DNA of 64,000 bases from CAWJLS01 sp963843755 (GCA_963843755.1 CAWJLS010000007.1:1-64000); one strand, 5' to 3'. Shown: positions 35,164 through 44,812, counted from the first letter of the stretch. Numbers and translations are program-made. The notes: generated from the sequence alone by a model not told the origin.

Positions 35164-35838
35164 GTGCTCGTCGACCGCGCCCGGCTGGCCGCGCTGGCCG
35201 AGCTCCTCGACCGGCCCGACCGGGGCGGCCTGCTGGTGATCCCCACCGAATCGAGCTACGGCCTGGCCGCCGACCCGCGGAGCGCCGCCGGCGTGGCCGC
35301 CATCTTCCGGCTCAAGGGGCGCGACGGGGGCAAGGCGCTGCCGGTGGTGGCGGCCGACCGGAGCCAGGTCGTCGCCCTCGGCGTCGCCCCGGACCTGCCG
35401 CTGCTCGACCGGCTCGAGCACGCCCGCTCGCCCGCGGAGCCGCCTCTCTGGCCGGGCCCTCTGACCGCCGTGCTGCCGATCGCTCGGCCGCTGCCGGCGA
35501 CCGCGGGGGAGGCGACCGTCGCCGTCCGGATACCGGGCCACGCGGGACTGCGGCGCCTGCTCTCGCTCCTGGGCCGGCCGCTGACGGCGACCAGCGCCAA
35601 CCGGAGCGGGGCGGCGCCGGTGCTCGATCCGGACGAGGCCGAAGCGCTGGTGGCGGACGCCGCCGCGGAGGTGGTGGTGATCGACGGCGGGACCCTCCCC
35701 GGCGGGCCGCCGTCGACCATTGTTCGCCCTGCCGCGGGACGTGCCGAGGGCGGTGCGGGGGAGGCGCCGGGGATCGAGATCCTGCGTGAAGGGGCGGTTC
35801 CGTCCGAGGAGGTCACCCGGCGGCTCGGCGCTTTCTGA
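35164..35838 (+). CDS. Sua5/YciO/YrdC-type L-threonylcarbamoyladenylate synthase
   Basis: This family makes threonylcarbamoyl-AMP from threonine, bicarbonate and ATP for the t6A37 modification of tRNAs. The core shows VIPTESSYGLAAD, IFRLKGRDGGKALPVV, LWPGPLTAVL and LTATSANRSG. From the GTG at 35164 it has 224 residues, the short form without the Sua5 C-terminal domain. An in-frame CTG at 35116, inside a CTGA overlap with the recN stop, would add 16 residues (SDDAPEPLRR...) and fits the overlap habit of this genome, so the true start is open. YciO-like paralogues exist, so function is probable rather than certain. Confidence 0.87.
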   Translation: MLVDRARLAALAELLDRPDRGGLLVIPTESSYGLAADPRSAAGVAAIFRLKGRDGGKALPVVAADRSQVVALGVAPDLPLLDRLEHARSPAEPPLWPGPLTAVLPIARPLPATAGEATVAVRIPGHAGLRRLLSLLGRPLTATSANRSGAAPVLDPDEAEALVADAAAEVVVIDGGTLPGGPPSTIVRPAAGRAEGGAGEAPGIEILREGAVPSEEVTRRLGAF

Positions 35839-35888
35839 GACAATCACCGGCGGCCCGCCCTCCGCGGGGCGGCCCTGGAGCTTCGACG

Positions 35889-38168
35889 ATGACCATGAAG
35901 ACCATCCCCTCACGCCCCCTGTCCTCCCGGCTCGCCCGGCTCTCCTCGACCGCGGCCCAGGGATCGACCCCGGTCCTGGGCCTGGCTCTGGCTCTGACCT
36001 TGGCGGTCGTCCTGGCGCCGGCGGCGGCCTTCGCCGCCCCGCCGGACCAGACGACCTCTCCGGCCGGAGCGCCTGACCAGAGCGCGCCTGATCGGAGCCC
36101 GACCGATCAGACCCCGACCGATCAGGGCTCCCCCGAGCGTCTGCCGACCTACCCGGTCGACCAGATCCACCGCGGCCAGACCGGCTACGGCCTGACGGTC
36201 TTCAACGGCGACGTCCCGGAACGTTTCGACGTCGAGGTGCTCGGCGTGCTGCGCAACACCGATCCGCAGATGACCTACGTGCTGGCCCGGCTCTCCGGCC
36301 ACGGGCTCGAGCACGACGGGGTGATCCAGGGGATGAGCGGCAGCCCGGTGTTCATCGACGGGCGCCTGGTCGGCGCCGTCGCCTTCGGGTGGCCGTTCGC
36401 CACCGAGGCGATCGCCGGCATCACGCCGATCGAAGCGATGCGCTCGATCGGTGAGCTGCCCTCCGGCATGCCGGCCCGCCCGCCGGAGCCGATGCCGATG
36501 CCGGGGGCCGGTACGGCCTCGGCCACGGGACCGGCGGTCACAGCGGCCACGGCGGCCTCGGCCGCCGGTGATCCGCCGCGCCTGGAGGACCTGGCGGCCC
36601 TGGCGAGCGGCGGCTCCGGGGAGGCCCCCGAGGACGTCCTGGAGCACGCCCTGGAGGCGCTCCGGCCCCGGGTCTCATCGGTCGCCCCGGGGGCTTCGTC
36701 CGCCGTCGGCTGGGTGACCAGCGGCTTCGGCGACGCGTCCCGGAGCGTGCTCGAAACAGCGCTCGGCCAGGTCTCTCCGACCGGAGCGGCCGCCGCCGAC
36801 GAGACGACCCCGCTCCGGACGGGCGGGCCGGTGGCCGCGGTGCTGGTCGACGGCGACCTCCAGCTCGCCGCCACGGGCACGGTGACCGAGCGCCACGGCG
36901 ACGAGATCCTCGCCTTCGGCCACTCCTTCCTCGGCCTCGGCCCGCTGTCGGTGCCCATGGCCGCCTCGGAGATCATCACCGTCCTGCCGAGCCGCTACAA
37001 CTCGTTCAAGATCTCGAACCTCGGACCGGTCGTCGGCGCGTTCGAGCAGGACGCCCAGAGCGGCATCCGGGGGCGGATCGGCCTCGACGCGCCGATGATC
37101 CCGTACACCCTACGGGTCAAGGGGGTGCGCGACCGGGAGTTCCACATGCGCATGGCGGCCCTGCCCGACCTGGTGCCGGCACTGACCGCGGCGGCCACCG
37201 TCGGCTGCCTCGACTCGGCCAGCTTCAGCGGCGGGCCCCAGGGGATCGACGTCGCGGCCACCTTCCATCTCGCGGGCTGGGGCGACCTCGACCTGCACCA
37301 GAGCTTCGACGGCGCCGGCGCGGCCAACAGCGCGAGCGCCTACCTGGTCTCCATGATCTCGTTCCTGGTGCGCAACCCCTACCGCGAGGTCGAGATCACC
37401 GGCCTCGACGTCACCCTGACCCAGGCGACCAAGCCGCGCGTGGCCACCCTGGTGGCGGCCCACGCCGAGCACACGGTGGTGCGCCCCGGGGACCGGGTGC
37501 GGGTCAACCTCGACCTCAAGAGCTACCGCGGGGAGATGTTCCGGCGCAGCGTGGAGGTCCCGCTCCCCGACGACCTGGCCGCCGGCCCCCTCTACCTGAT
37601 GGTCGGGGACGGGGCGAGCGCCGACGCCGCGCGCCTGACGATCGAGCCGTCCGACCCGGTGACCTTCTCCCAGGCGCTCGACCTGCTGCGTTCGTTCCAC
37701 TCGAACCGCGAGCTGGTGGTGCTCCTGGTGGTCCGGGCGAGCGGCCTGTCGGTGGGAGGGAGCTCGTTGCCCCGTCTGCCCGGCTCGGTCCAGTCGATCT
37801 GGAAGGCCGCTGCCTCCGGCAGCGCCAAGCCGCTGACCCTGGCGGTGACCGAGACCGAGGCGGGGGAGCTGCCGTTCCCGGCCGACGGCCTGGTGCGGAT
37901 CGACCTCGAGGTCCGGCGTCGCGAGCCGTTCTCGGAGGAGGGCGGCGCGTCCGATAGGTCGGAAGGCTCCGGCGAGGCGGACGGGGCGTCCGCAGGGGGC
38001 GGGGAGAGCGGCGGGCACGGTGCCGTGGACGCGTCCGGGCCGCCGTCGCAGCGTCCGCCAGACGAGAAGCAGACCGGCCAACAGTCCGGAAAACAGTCCG
38101 GCCAACAGTCCGGCCAACAGTCCGGTAGGGCCCGGCGCGCAGCCGCCCCCCGGGAGGAGATGCGATGA
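35889..38168 (+). CDS. SpoIVB-type (S55) peptidase domain protein
   Basis: This exported protein has 759 residues. A long signal peptide ends near AAAFAAPP and is followed by a Pro/Asp/Gln/Thr linker with short repeats (PTDQTPTDQ). The S55 domain starts at TYPVDQIHRGQTGYGLTVFNG and has the catalytic serine in GVIQGMSGSPVFIDGRLVGA and ITPIEAM downstream; a matching later part contains EILAFGHSFLGLGPLSVPMA. SpoIVB cleaves a membrane-bound regulator in Bacillus sporulation; in non-spore-formers the target is unknown. The tail is a Gln-Ser-Gly repeat (about 60 bases of near-identical units). It overlaps the propeller gene by ATGA, so the two probably work together. Confidence 0.85.
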   Translation: MTMKTIPSRPLSSRLARLSSTAAQGSTPVLGLALALTLAVVLAPAAAFAAPPDQTTSPAGAPDQSAPDRSPTDQTPTDQGSPERLPTYPVDQIHRGQTGYGLTVFNGDVPERFDVEVLGVLRNTDPQMTYVLARLSGHGLEHDGVIQGMSGSPVFIDGRLVGAVAFGWPFATEAIAGITPIEAMRSIGELPSGMPARPPEPMPMPGAGTASATGPAVTAATAASAAGDPPRLEDLAALASGGSGEAPEDVLEHALEALRPRVSSVAPGASSAVGWVTSGFGDASRSVLETALGQVSPTGAAAADETTPLRTGGPVAAVLVDGDLQLAATGTVTERHGDEILAFGHSFLGLGPLSVPMAASEIITVLPSRYNSFKISNLGPVVGAFEQDAQSGIRGRIGLDAPMIPYTLRVKGVRDREFHMRMAALPDLVPALTAAATVGCLDSASFSGGPQGIDVAATFHLAGWGDLDLHQSFDGAGAANSASAYLVSMISFLVRNPYREVEITGLDVTLTQATKPRVATLVAAHAEHTVVRPGDRVRVNLDLKSYRGEMFRRSVEVPLPDDLAAGPLYLMVGDGASADAARLTIEPSDPVTFSQALDLLRSFHSNRELVVLLVVRASGLSVGGSSLPRLPGSVQSIWKAAASGSAKPLTLAVTETEAGELPFPADGLVRIDLEVRRREPFSEEGGASDRSEGSGEADGASAGGGESGGHGAVDASGPPSQRPPDEKQTGQQSGKQSGQQSGQQSGRARRAAAPREEMR

Positions 38169-40612
38169 ACCGTACGTCGTCCGGCGGCCGCGCCGCCCAC
38201 CGTTGTGTCTACCGCGCCGCCCGGATCGTCCTGGTGGGGGCGATCGTGCTGGCGGCGCTGGCACCGGCGCGCCTCGGTGCGACCGAGGTCAAGACGTTCC
38301 AGCTCCAGAGCCAGAAGGCGTTCCTCGCCGGCACCCTGGACGGAGTCAGCGTCGACCCGACCGGCCGCCTTCAGCTCGCCGACCGGGCCGAGCGGGTGAC
38401 CGCCCTCCAGGAGCCGTTCCTGCTCTCCGCCGCCGTCCACCCGGACGGCTGGGTGGTCGGCACCGGCAACGAGGGCAAGGTGCTGCTGATCGACCGCAAG
38501 GGTGAGACCAAGGAGCTGTTCTCGGCCGGCGAGGGGCAGGTCTTCGCCGTCCTGGCCGATCCGGACGGTACGGTCTGGGCCGGCGTTTCGCCCGGCGGCA
38601 AGGTCTACCGCATCCCGGCCGGCGGCGGCGACGCGACGGTCTGGTTCGAGACCGGCGAGACCTACGTCTGGGACCTGGCGCGGGCGAAGGACGGCTCCCT
38701 GTTGGTGGCCACCGGCACGTCGGGCAAGCTGTTCCGGGTCACCGGCGGGCCGGAGGGTGGACCCGATCGAGGTCAGGGCAGCGTCCTGTTCGATTCCGAC
38801 GACACCCACGTGCGGACCCTGCTGCCCCGGGACGACGGCTCGGTGATCGTCGGCACGGCGGGCGAGGGGCTGATCCTGCGGGTCGCGCCGGACGGCTCCG
38901 CCCGGACGCTCTACGACGCCGCCCAGCCGGAGGTGGTCTCCCTGGCCGCGGCTCCCGACGGCACGGTCTACGCCGCGGTCATCGCCTCCGAGGCGAGCCC
39001 GGTCGACCTGTCGGCGGCCGCGGCCCGGGCCAAGAGCGGCAAGGACAAGGGCCACGAGGCGGGGGAGGGTGCCGAGTCCGGTGCCGGCGGCCACCCGGGC
39101 TCAGGGCCCGGCGCCGTGGTGACGGGGGCGGGGGAGGTCCAGGTGACGGTTGGCACGGTCAGCGCCGGCAGCCGGCCGGCCGGCTTCTCCGGCAAGCACT
39201 CCCAGATCATCGCCCTGGCGCCGGACGGCTCGATCGAGACCGCCTGGGGCTTCGACGACGAGACGGTGTTCGATCTCCTGTGGGAGCGCGGCCGCCTGTG
39301 GGTCGCCACCGGCCTCGAAGGCAAGCTCTACAGCTTCGACGGCGAGCGCATGGTGCTCGAGCAGGATCTGGACGAGCGCCAGATCGTGGCCCTGCTGCCG
39401 GACACGCCGGGCCCGGCCTTCGCCACCACCAACGCTCCCGCGCTCTATCGGCTCTCCGGCGAGCGGGTGCGCAGCGGCACCTACACCAGCCCGGTGCTCG
39501 ACGCCGGCAGCGTCGCCCGCTTCGGCACCATCCGCTGGCGGGGCGACGCGCCGGACGGCTCGGAGCTGAAGCTTTCCCTGCGCAGCGGCATCTCCTCGGA
39601 GCCGGACGCCACCTGGTCGCCGTGGACCGAGGCCGCCCGGCCGGCCGACAACGGCGAGCTGCGGATCGTCGGCCTGCCCCGGGGCCGCTACGTCCAGTGG
39701 CGCCTCGTCATGACCGCCCCGCGCCGGGGCGGCGCGCCGCGGGTGGACGGGGTCGAGCTCTCCTACCGGCAGGCCAACCTGCGGCCGGAGATCACCTCGT
39801 TCGAGGCCATGGACCCGGGGCAGATCCTGGTCCCCGCCGGCTTCAACCCGACGCTCCAGGTGTTCGAGCCGGCGCACCCCAACCGCGACGGCATCTTCAC
39901 CACCCTCGAGGACGCGTCGGCCCTCGGCAACGGCGGGCGGACCAAGACCCTGTGGAAGCAGGGCTACCGGACCTTCCGGTGGAACGCCGAAGACCCCAAC
40001 GGCGACGCGCTGGTCTTCTCGCTCGAGTTCCGGCCGCTCTACCCGGGCGAGGCTTCGGGGGGCGGCGGCAAGGGTTCGAAGTCCGCGGCGCCGAGCTCGA
40101 AGGATGAAGCCACGGGCTCGTCCGCCGATGGCTGGATGACGGTCGCCGACGAGCTCACCGACGACCACTACAGCTTCGACGCCACAGTCCTGCCGGACGG
40201 CGTCTACCGGTTCCGGCTGCGGGCCTCGGACGCCGACGCCAACGCGCCGTCCGAAGGCCTGGCGAGCGACGAGCTCTCCGAGCCGGTGGTGGTCGACCAC
40301 ACGGCGCCCGCGCTGATCGGCGCGAAGGTCGAAAAGAGGGCGGACGGCAACCGCCTGGTGGTGGTGGTCGAGGACGCCCAGAACCCGCTGCGGTCGGCCG
40401 AGATCAGCGTCGACGCCGGGGAGTGGCGGCCGGCCTCGACCGCCGACGGTCTCATCGACGCCCGCCGCGAGGAGGTGGTGATCCCGCTCGATTCGCTGAC
40501 CGAGGGTGGTGACGGCGAGGGAGCGGCTGGCGCGGCGCCGCGGCTGCTGCTGCTGCGCGTCACCGATGCGGCCTACAATGTGACCACCTACGACCTCACC
40601 GGGCGCCTGTGA
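38165..40612 (+). CDS. Exported beta-propeller protein
   Basis: The 815-residue protein begins with a signal peptide (IVLVGAIVLAALAPARLGA). From about residue 50 to 430 it carries repeated blades with the pattern D-G-x-V-W-x-G-V-x-P-x-G-K-V-Y or similar (DGTVWAGVSPGGKVYRI, DGSLLVATGTSGKLFRV, RGRLWVATGLEGKLYSF), like NHL or SMP-30 propellers. The last 350 residues look like fibronectin/Ig-type beta domains (GTYTSPVLDAGS; YSFDATVLPDGVYRFRLRASD). A Gly/Glu-rich insert splits one blade. Such proteins often pair with S55 peptidases in these bacteria. No enzyme motif is seen; binding to a polymer or protein is the likely role. Confidence 0.8.
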   Translation: MNRTSSGGRAAHRCVYRAARIVLVGAIVLAALAPARLGATEVKTFQLQSQKAFLAGTLDGVSVDPTGRLQLADRAERVTALQEPFLLSAAVHPDGWVVGTGNEGKVLLIDRKGETKELFSAGEGQVFAVLADPDGTVWAGVSPGGKVYRIPAGGGDATVWFETGETYVWDLARAKDGSLLVATGTSGKLFRVTGGPEGGPDRGQGSVLFDSDDTHVRTLLPRDDGSVIVGTAGEGLILRVAPDGSARTLYDAAQPEVVSLAAAPDGTVYAAVIASEASPVDLSAAAARAKSGKDKGHEAGEGAESGAGGHPGSGPGAVVTGAGEVQVTVGTVSAGSRPAGFSGKHSQIIALAPDGSIETAWGFDDETVFDLLWERGRLWVATGLEGKLYSFDGERMVLEQDLDERQIVALLPDTPGPAFATTNAPALYRLSGERVRSGTYTSPVLDAGSVARFGTIRWRGDAPDGSELKLSLRSGISSEPDATWSPWTEAARPADNGELRIVGLPRGRYVQWRLVMTAPRRGGAPRVDGVELSYRQANLRPEITSFEAMDPGQILVPAGFNPTLQVFEPAHPNRDGIFTTLEDASALGNGGRTKTLWKQGYRTFRWNAEDPNGDALVFSLEFRPLYPGEASGGGGKGSKSAAPSSKDEATGSSADGWMTVADELTDDHYSFDATVLPDGVYRFRLRASDADANAPSEGLASDELSEPVVVDHTAPALIGAKVEKRADGNRLVVVVEDAQNPLRSAEISVDAGEWRPASTADGLIDARREEVVIPLDSLTEGGDGEGAAGAAPRLLLLRVTDAAYNVTTYDLTGRL

Positions 40613-40653
40613 TCAACCCCCGGTCGATCGCCCACTGATCCCCCACCGATCCA

Positions 40654-41142
40654 ATGATCAAGCGCATCGCGGTCTGCCCCGGCTCCTTCGATCCGATCCA
40701 CAACGGGCACATCGACATCATCGAGCGCTGCCGGCCGCTGTTCGACGAGGTGGTCGTGGCGGTGCTCTACAACGAAGGCAAGAACCCGCTGTTCACCCCG
40801 GCGGAGCGGGTGGAGATGATCGAGGAGCTGACCCGCGAGTGGGACGACGTGCGGGTGGAGAGCTTCTCCGGTCTCCTGGTCCACTTCATGGAGGAGATCG
40901 GCGCCCGGGTGGTGGTGCGCGGGCTGCGGGCGGTGACCGATTTCGAGTACGAGTTCCAGATGGCGATGATGAACCGCCGTCTGGACGCCCAGGTCGAGAC
41001 CGTCTTCATGACCCCGCGGGAGGACTTCAGCTTCGTCGCCAGCCGCCTGGTCAAGGAGGTCTTCGCCCTCGGCGGCGACGTCACCGGACTGGTGCCGGAC
41101 CTGGTGCTCGAGCGGCTGGGCCAGCGGCTCAACCATGGATGA
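40654..41142 (+). CDS. coaD: Phosphopantetheine adenylyltransferase
   Basis: CoaD joins ATP and 4'-phosphopantetheine to form dephospho-CoA, the fourth step of coenzyme A synthesis. The 162-residue size is normal. The nucleotidyltransferase motif is seen in CPGSFDPIHNGHIDII, with RGLRAVTDFEYEFQMAMMNR and the ISSR-like SFVASRLVKEV completing the site. The ATG at 40654 follows a short A-rich leader. Confidence 0.97.
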   Translation: MIKRIAVCPGSFDPIHNGHIDIIERCRPLFDEVVVAVLYNEGKNPLFTPAERVEMIEELTREWDDVRVESFSGLLVHFMEEIGARVVVRGLRAVTDFEYEFQMAMMNRRLDAQVETVFMTPREDFSFVASRLVKEVFALGGDVTGLVPDLVLERLGQRLNHG

Positions 41143-41979
41143 GCCGGAGCGGCGCCGGCCGGGGAGGCCGTTTCGCCGCTTCGCCGCCGTCGCCGTCTGC
41201 CTCTGGGCCGTCGTGGTGGCGGGCGGGTTCTGGGGCTTCTCCTACGACGACGCGTTCATCACCTCCCAGTACGCCCGGAGCTGGCAGGAGCGGGGAGCGC
41301 TCGAGCTCAACCCCGGCGAGGCGGTCGACGGCACGACCGCGCCCGGGTACGCGGTGCTCCTCGGCAGCCTGGCCCGTCTGACTCCGGGCCTGGGAGTCCC
41401 CGCCTGGGGTGGGGGACCATGCTGTCGGTCGCCCTCGCGGCGCTCGCCACCCTGGGGGGCGCCTGGGCGGTGACCTCCGTGCTCGACCGCGTGGCGGCCG
41501 TCCGCCCGGGCGCGCGGGAGATCCTCCGTACGGAGCGTCCTGCCCTGTCCGCCCTCCTCCTGGCGCTGGTCCTGGCACCGATCCTGGCGCCGTCGTCCGG
41601 CTGGCTCGCCCGCCAGTGGGGACGGCCCCCGGACCCCCGGTGGGGCCTCTACCACCGGGTCGGCGCCTGGCTGGACGAGCATGCCGCGCCCGGCGACGCG
41701 GTGGCCAGCGTCGAGGTCGGCTTCCTCGGCTACAGCTCCCGCCGCCCGGTCCTCGACCTGCTCGGCCTGGTCAGCCCGGGCGTGCGCTCGGCGCGGCGGG
41801 AGGACCGGCTGGCCGACCTGGTCGCCGCCCGGTCCCCCCGCTACATCCTGGACGTACCCTGGCTCCATCCGCACGCCCTCGACGCGGTCCTGGGCGACCC
41901 GTCGATCGCCCGCGCCTACCGCCCCGTCGCCGCGTTCCCGGTCGACGGCGGGAAGACCGTGCGGCTCCTGGCGCGCTGA
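41135..41979 (+). pseudogene. Broken glycosyltransferase-39-like membrane protein (frameshift plus internal deletion)
   Basis: The first frame (ATG at 41135, overlapping the coaD stop) encodes a membrane segment and then FSYDDAFITSQYARSWQERG and NPGEAVDGTTAPGYAVLL, the N-terminal signature of ArnT/PMT-like glycosyltransferases that use a lipid-linked sugar. At the G-run 41411-41415 the frame breaks; one added G would continue into the second frame (MLSVALAALATLGGAW...), which holds two membrane segments and a periplasmic tail with GDAVASVEVGFLGYSSRRPV. Joined, the protein would be about 281 residues, far below the usual 450-600, and the middle membrane segments are missing. It is therefore probably a decayed gene; a sequencing error could explain the frameshift but not the short length. 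Confidence 0.65.
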
Positions 41980-42034
41980 GCGCCGGGGTCGCTAGTCCCC
42001 CCTCCTTCGACAGCGAGCGGTGGGTCGCCGGGGC

Positions 42035-43846
42035 TCAGCGCCCGTTCAAGGACTTGATCGCCGCCTTGCGCGCGGCCTCGAACTCGTCTCCCGGCAGCCA
42101 GGTGGGCGTCTCCGGCTGCTCGGAGAGGATCAGCCCGCAGAGCAGCCCCAGCCGGGCGTCCTGGATCATGCCGTCGAAGTTCCACTCGTCGGTCAGCTCG
42201 TCGCTCGGCTGGTGGTAGTGCTCCTGGACCCAGGCGTCGACCTGCTCCGCCCCCCAGCCGTCGGGGTGGCCGATGAAATGGCTGCCGGTGTCGAAGTAGA
42301 GGGCCGGCACGCCGATCTTGGCGAAGCTGAACTGGTCCGAGCGGTAGTAGTACCCCTTGTCCGAGTTCTGGTCCGGTTCGATGGTGCGCCCCTGGGACGC
42401 CGCCACCGCCTCGGCCACCCGGTCGATGGTCGACTTGCCGGCGCCGATCAGGGTGACGTCCTTGGTGGCACCCCAGATGTCGCCGCCGTCGTAGTTGATG
42501 TTGGCCGCGATCAGCCCCGGGGCGAAGGTCGGGTTGCGGGCGAAGTACTTCGAGCCGAGCAGCCCCTGCTCCTCGCCGGCGACGAACAGGAAGAGCGTCG
42601 AGCGCTTCGGGGCCTTCGGCAGCTCCTGGTAGGCGCGGGCGATAGCCAGCACCTGGGCGACGCCGGCGCCGTTGTCGAGCGCGCCGTTGTAGATCCGGTC
42701 CGTCCCCTCGAGCGACGTCTCGTCCGCCGCCGCCGTGCCCAGGTGGTCGTGGTGGGCGGAGTAGATCACCACCTGCTTGGCGAGCTCCGGATCGCTCCCG
42801 GGCAGCACGCCGCCGACGTTGGCGGTGCGCTTGCGCGAGATGGTGTTGGACATGGTGAGCGACGTGTGGATGCCGAGCGGCACCGGCTGGAAGTCGCGCT
42901 TCTCCGCCTGGGCGACCAGGTCGTCGAGGTCCTTGCCGGCGGCCTGGAGCAGGCGCCGGGTGGCGTCCTCGGTGGTCCAGGCGGCCACCTGGATACGCGG
43001 CTCGCCGGCGGCGGGCAGCTCGAACTGCTCCCCAGTCCAGGAGGTCTGGACCACCTGCCACGGGTAGCCGGCGGACGGGGTGGTGTGGATGATGATCGCG
43101 CCGGCGGCGCCCTGGCGGGCGGCGCTCTCGTACTTGTAGGTCCAGCGGCCGTAGTAGAGCCGCGTCTTGCCCTCGAACAGGTCCGGCGACCAGTCCGGGT
43201 CGTTGTTGAGCATCAGCAGGACCTTGCCCTGGAGGTCGGCGCTCTTGAAGTCGTCCCAGTCGTACTCGGGCGCCTGGATGCCGTAGCCGACGAACACGAC
43301 CTCGGCGTCGTCGATGGTCGAGGTGTCCTCCTGGACGCCGGAGGCGGCGATGAAATCGTTCCAGGTGTCGAGGGTCACGTCGCCGCCGCCGGTCCGGAAG
43401 GTCCAGGTCTTCGGCGGATGGGCGGTGATGCCGACGACGTCGAACGGTTGCTGGTAGGAGCCGTCGAAGGCCGGCTGGTAGCCCATGGACTCGAGCTGGG
43501 TCGAAAGGTAGAGGCGTGTCAGGCGGTCGCCTTCGCTGGCCGGACCGCGGCCGCCGAGCAGGTCGTCGGCGAGGAAGCGCACCGGGGCGCGCAGGGTCGC
43601 CCGGTCGATGGCGGCGGCGGCCCGGTCGGTGCCCTCGGGGAGCAGGCTCATGGGCGAGCCGGCGCCAGCCCTCTGGGCTTGCTGGGCCTGGACCGGCGTC
43701 GAGAGCAGGGGGGAGAGCAGGGCCGGCAGCGCCACCAGCAGGAGCACCGCCCTGAGCATGCCCCACCTCGCAGTCAGGTTCGCATTCGGGATCGCCTTCT
43801 GGATGTTCGAGAGAGAGCGGAGAGAGGCCGTGTCATTCGGTTGCAT
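42035..43846 (-). CDS. Exported M28-family zinc metallopeptidase with PA domain
   Basis: This 603-residue protein has a signal/anchor segment (MLRAVLLLVALPALLSPLL) after a 28-residue extension. A PA (protease-associated) domain at about residues 150-290 precedes the M28 catalytic domain. The two-zinc site is visible: SAHHDHLG, NGALDNGAGVAQVLA, VAGEEQGLLGS (catalytic Glu), ANINYDGGD and the closing His in EHYHQPSDE. These enzymes are periplasmic or secreted aminopeptidases. The ATG at 43846 has GGAGGA seven bases before it, which decides the start over the inner ATG at about 43759. Confidence 0.92.
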   Translation of the reverse strand: MQPNDTASLRSLSNIQKAIPNANLTARWGMLRAVLLLVALPALLSPLLSTPVQAQQAQRAGAGSPMSLLPEGTDRAAAAIDRATLRAPVRFLADDLLGGRGPASEGDRLTRLYLSTQLESMGYQPAFDGSYQQPFDVVGITAHPPKTWTFRTGGGDVTLDTWNDFIAASGVQEDTSTIDDAEVVFVGYGIQAPEYDWDDFKSADLQGKVLLMLNNDPDWSPDLFEGKTRLYYGRWTYKYESAARQGAAGAIIIHTTPSAGYPWQVVQTSWTGEQFELPAAGEPRIQVAAWTTEDATRRLLQAAGKDLDDLVAQAEKRDFQPVPLGIHTSLTMSNTISRKRTANVGGVLPGSDPELAKQVVIYSAHHDHLGTAAADETSLEGTDRIYNGALDNGAGVAQVLAIARAYQELPKAPKRSTLFLFVAGEEQGLLGSKYFARNPTFAPGLIAANINYDGGDIWGATKDVTLIGAGKSTIDRVAEAVAASQGRTIEPDQNSDKGYYYRSDQFSFAKIGVPALYFDTGSHFIGHPDGWGAEQVDAWVQEHYHQPSDELTDEWNFDGMIQDARLGLLCGLILSEQPETPTWLPGDEFEAARKAAIKSLNGR

Positions 43847-43907
43847 CAGGTGTCCTCCGGAAGGGATGATCGGGAGTGCGTCGAGGGAAAATCTACCAGA
43901 TCGGCTC

Positions 43908-43936
43908 TTGCGGGCATCGGCTCGCCGAGCTATGGT
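43908..43936 (+). promoter_or_regulatory. Sigma-70-like promoter of the DUF2071 gene
   Basis: TTGCGG (43908-43913) and TATGGT (43931-43936) have a 17-base spacer; the ATG lies 24 bases further. The gene is divergent from the M28 peptidase. Confidence 0.45.
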
Positions 43937-43960
43937 GGTCACGCTCCAGGGTCGCACTGC

Positions 43961-44710
43961 ATGATCCTTCGAACCAAGGTCCGCGACTGCCTGTACCTCA
44001 ACTGGGCGGTCCCGGCGGACACCGCGCCGCCGGTACCGGAGCCGCTCCGTCTCCAGCGCAGCTTCGACGGCCGGACCGACTGGTGCTTCGCCTCGGCCCT
44101 GCTGTTCCACCACGAGGGGCTGCGCTTCCGCGCCCTGCCGTTCGTCCGCGTCTCCTCCCCCCAGCTCCACCTGCGCTACTACGTCGTCGACGGCGACGGC
44201 CGGCCGGCGGTCTACCTGCGGCGCACCTTCGTGCCGCTCTGGATGGCCCCGGCGCTGCGCCTGCTCGGCGGCTATCCGGCCTGGCCGGCCCGCCTGCTCT
44301 TCGCCCGGCCGTCGCGCGACCCGGAGGCCGGCCGCTGGCGCTGGCAGGTGCGTGGCCGCAAGGGGCTCGACGCGGTAGGGGAGCGGGGCGCGCCGCGGGC
44401 GGGCGCGGGGCCGGACCTGGGCACCTGGGACGACACGGTCGAGTTCTTCCGGGTCCGGCACCGCGCCTACGCCGGCCGCCAGGGCTCCCTGCAGCGGATC
44501 GAGACCAAGCAGCCGGCGGCGGCGACCTGGCCCCTGCGGGTGGACCTCGCCGAGGACGCGGTGGTGCGCCGGGGCCTCGGCCTCTCCCTGGACGCCCTGC
44601 CCGAGCTGCACTCCGCCTGGCTCTGCCCGGAGATGGCCATGACCTTCGAGCTCAGCGCCCAGCCCGAATCGGAAGAGCCGGTGCGCCGCAGCGTGCCCGC
44701 TGCCGGCTGA
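43961..44710 (+). CDS. DUF2071-like protein (acetoacetate decarboxylase-type fold)
   Basis: The 249-residue soluble protein looks like the YqjF/DUF2071 group: DCLYLNWAVPAD, VPEPLRLQRSFDGRTDWCFASALLF, LHLRYYVVDGDGRPAVYLRRTFVPL. Members share the acetoacetate decarboxylase fold, but most lack a proven activity and the Schiff-base lysine is not evident here. No partner genes help. The assignment is moderate and the function unknown. Confidence 0.65.
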   Translation: MILRTKVRDCLYLNWAVPADTAPPVPEPLRLQRSFDGRTDWCFASALLFHHEGLRFRALPFVRVSSPQLHLRYYVVDGDGRPAVYLRRTFVPLWMAPALRLLGGYPAWPARLLFARPSRDPEAGRWRWQVRGRKGLDAVGERGAPRAGAGPDLGTWDDTVEFFRVRHRAYAGRQGSLQRIETKQPAAATWPLRVDLAEDAVVRRGLGLSLDALPELHSAWLCPEMAMTFELSAQPESEEPVRRSVPAAG

Positions 44711-44740
44711 GGAGCCCCGTTTCCCCGAAGTCCCCTGCGT

Positions 44741-44769
44741 TGTAACTTTCGAGGCGGCGTCCCCGTAGG
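44741..44769 (+). promoter_or_regulatory. ECF-sigma-like promoter of the DUF4097 gene
   Basis: TGTAACTTTC (44741-44750) resembles the AAC-containing -35 of extracytoplasmic-function sigma factors, and CGTAGG (44764-44769) stands at the -10 place. The ATG is 43 bases downstream. The sigma factor is not in the window. Confidence 0.4.
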
Positions 44770-44812
44770 TTCTCCTGACCGTCAACGACCAGCACCAAGA
44801 AGGGGACACACC

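Noticed and set aside
41405..41420. Programmed frameshift in the glycosyltransferase
   Set aside because: A G5 run alone is weak as a slippery site, no stimulatory structure or ribosome site is evident, and the joined product would still lack the middle of the enzyme.
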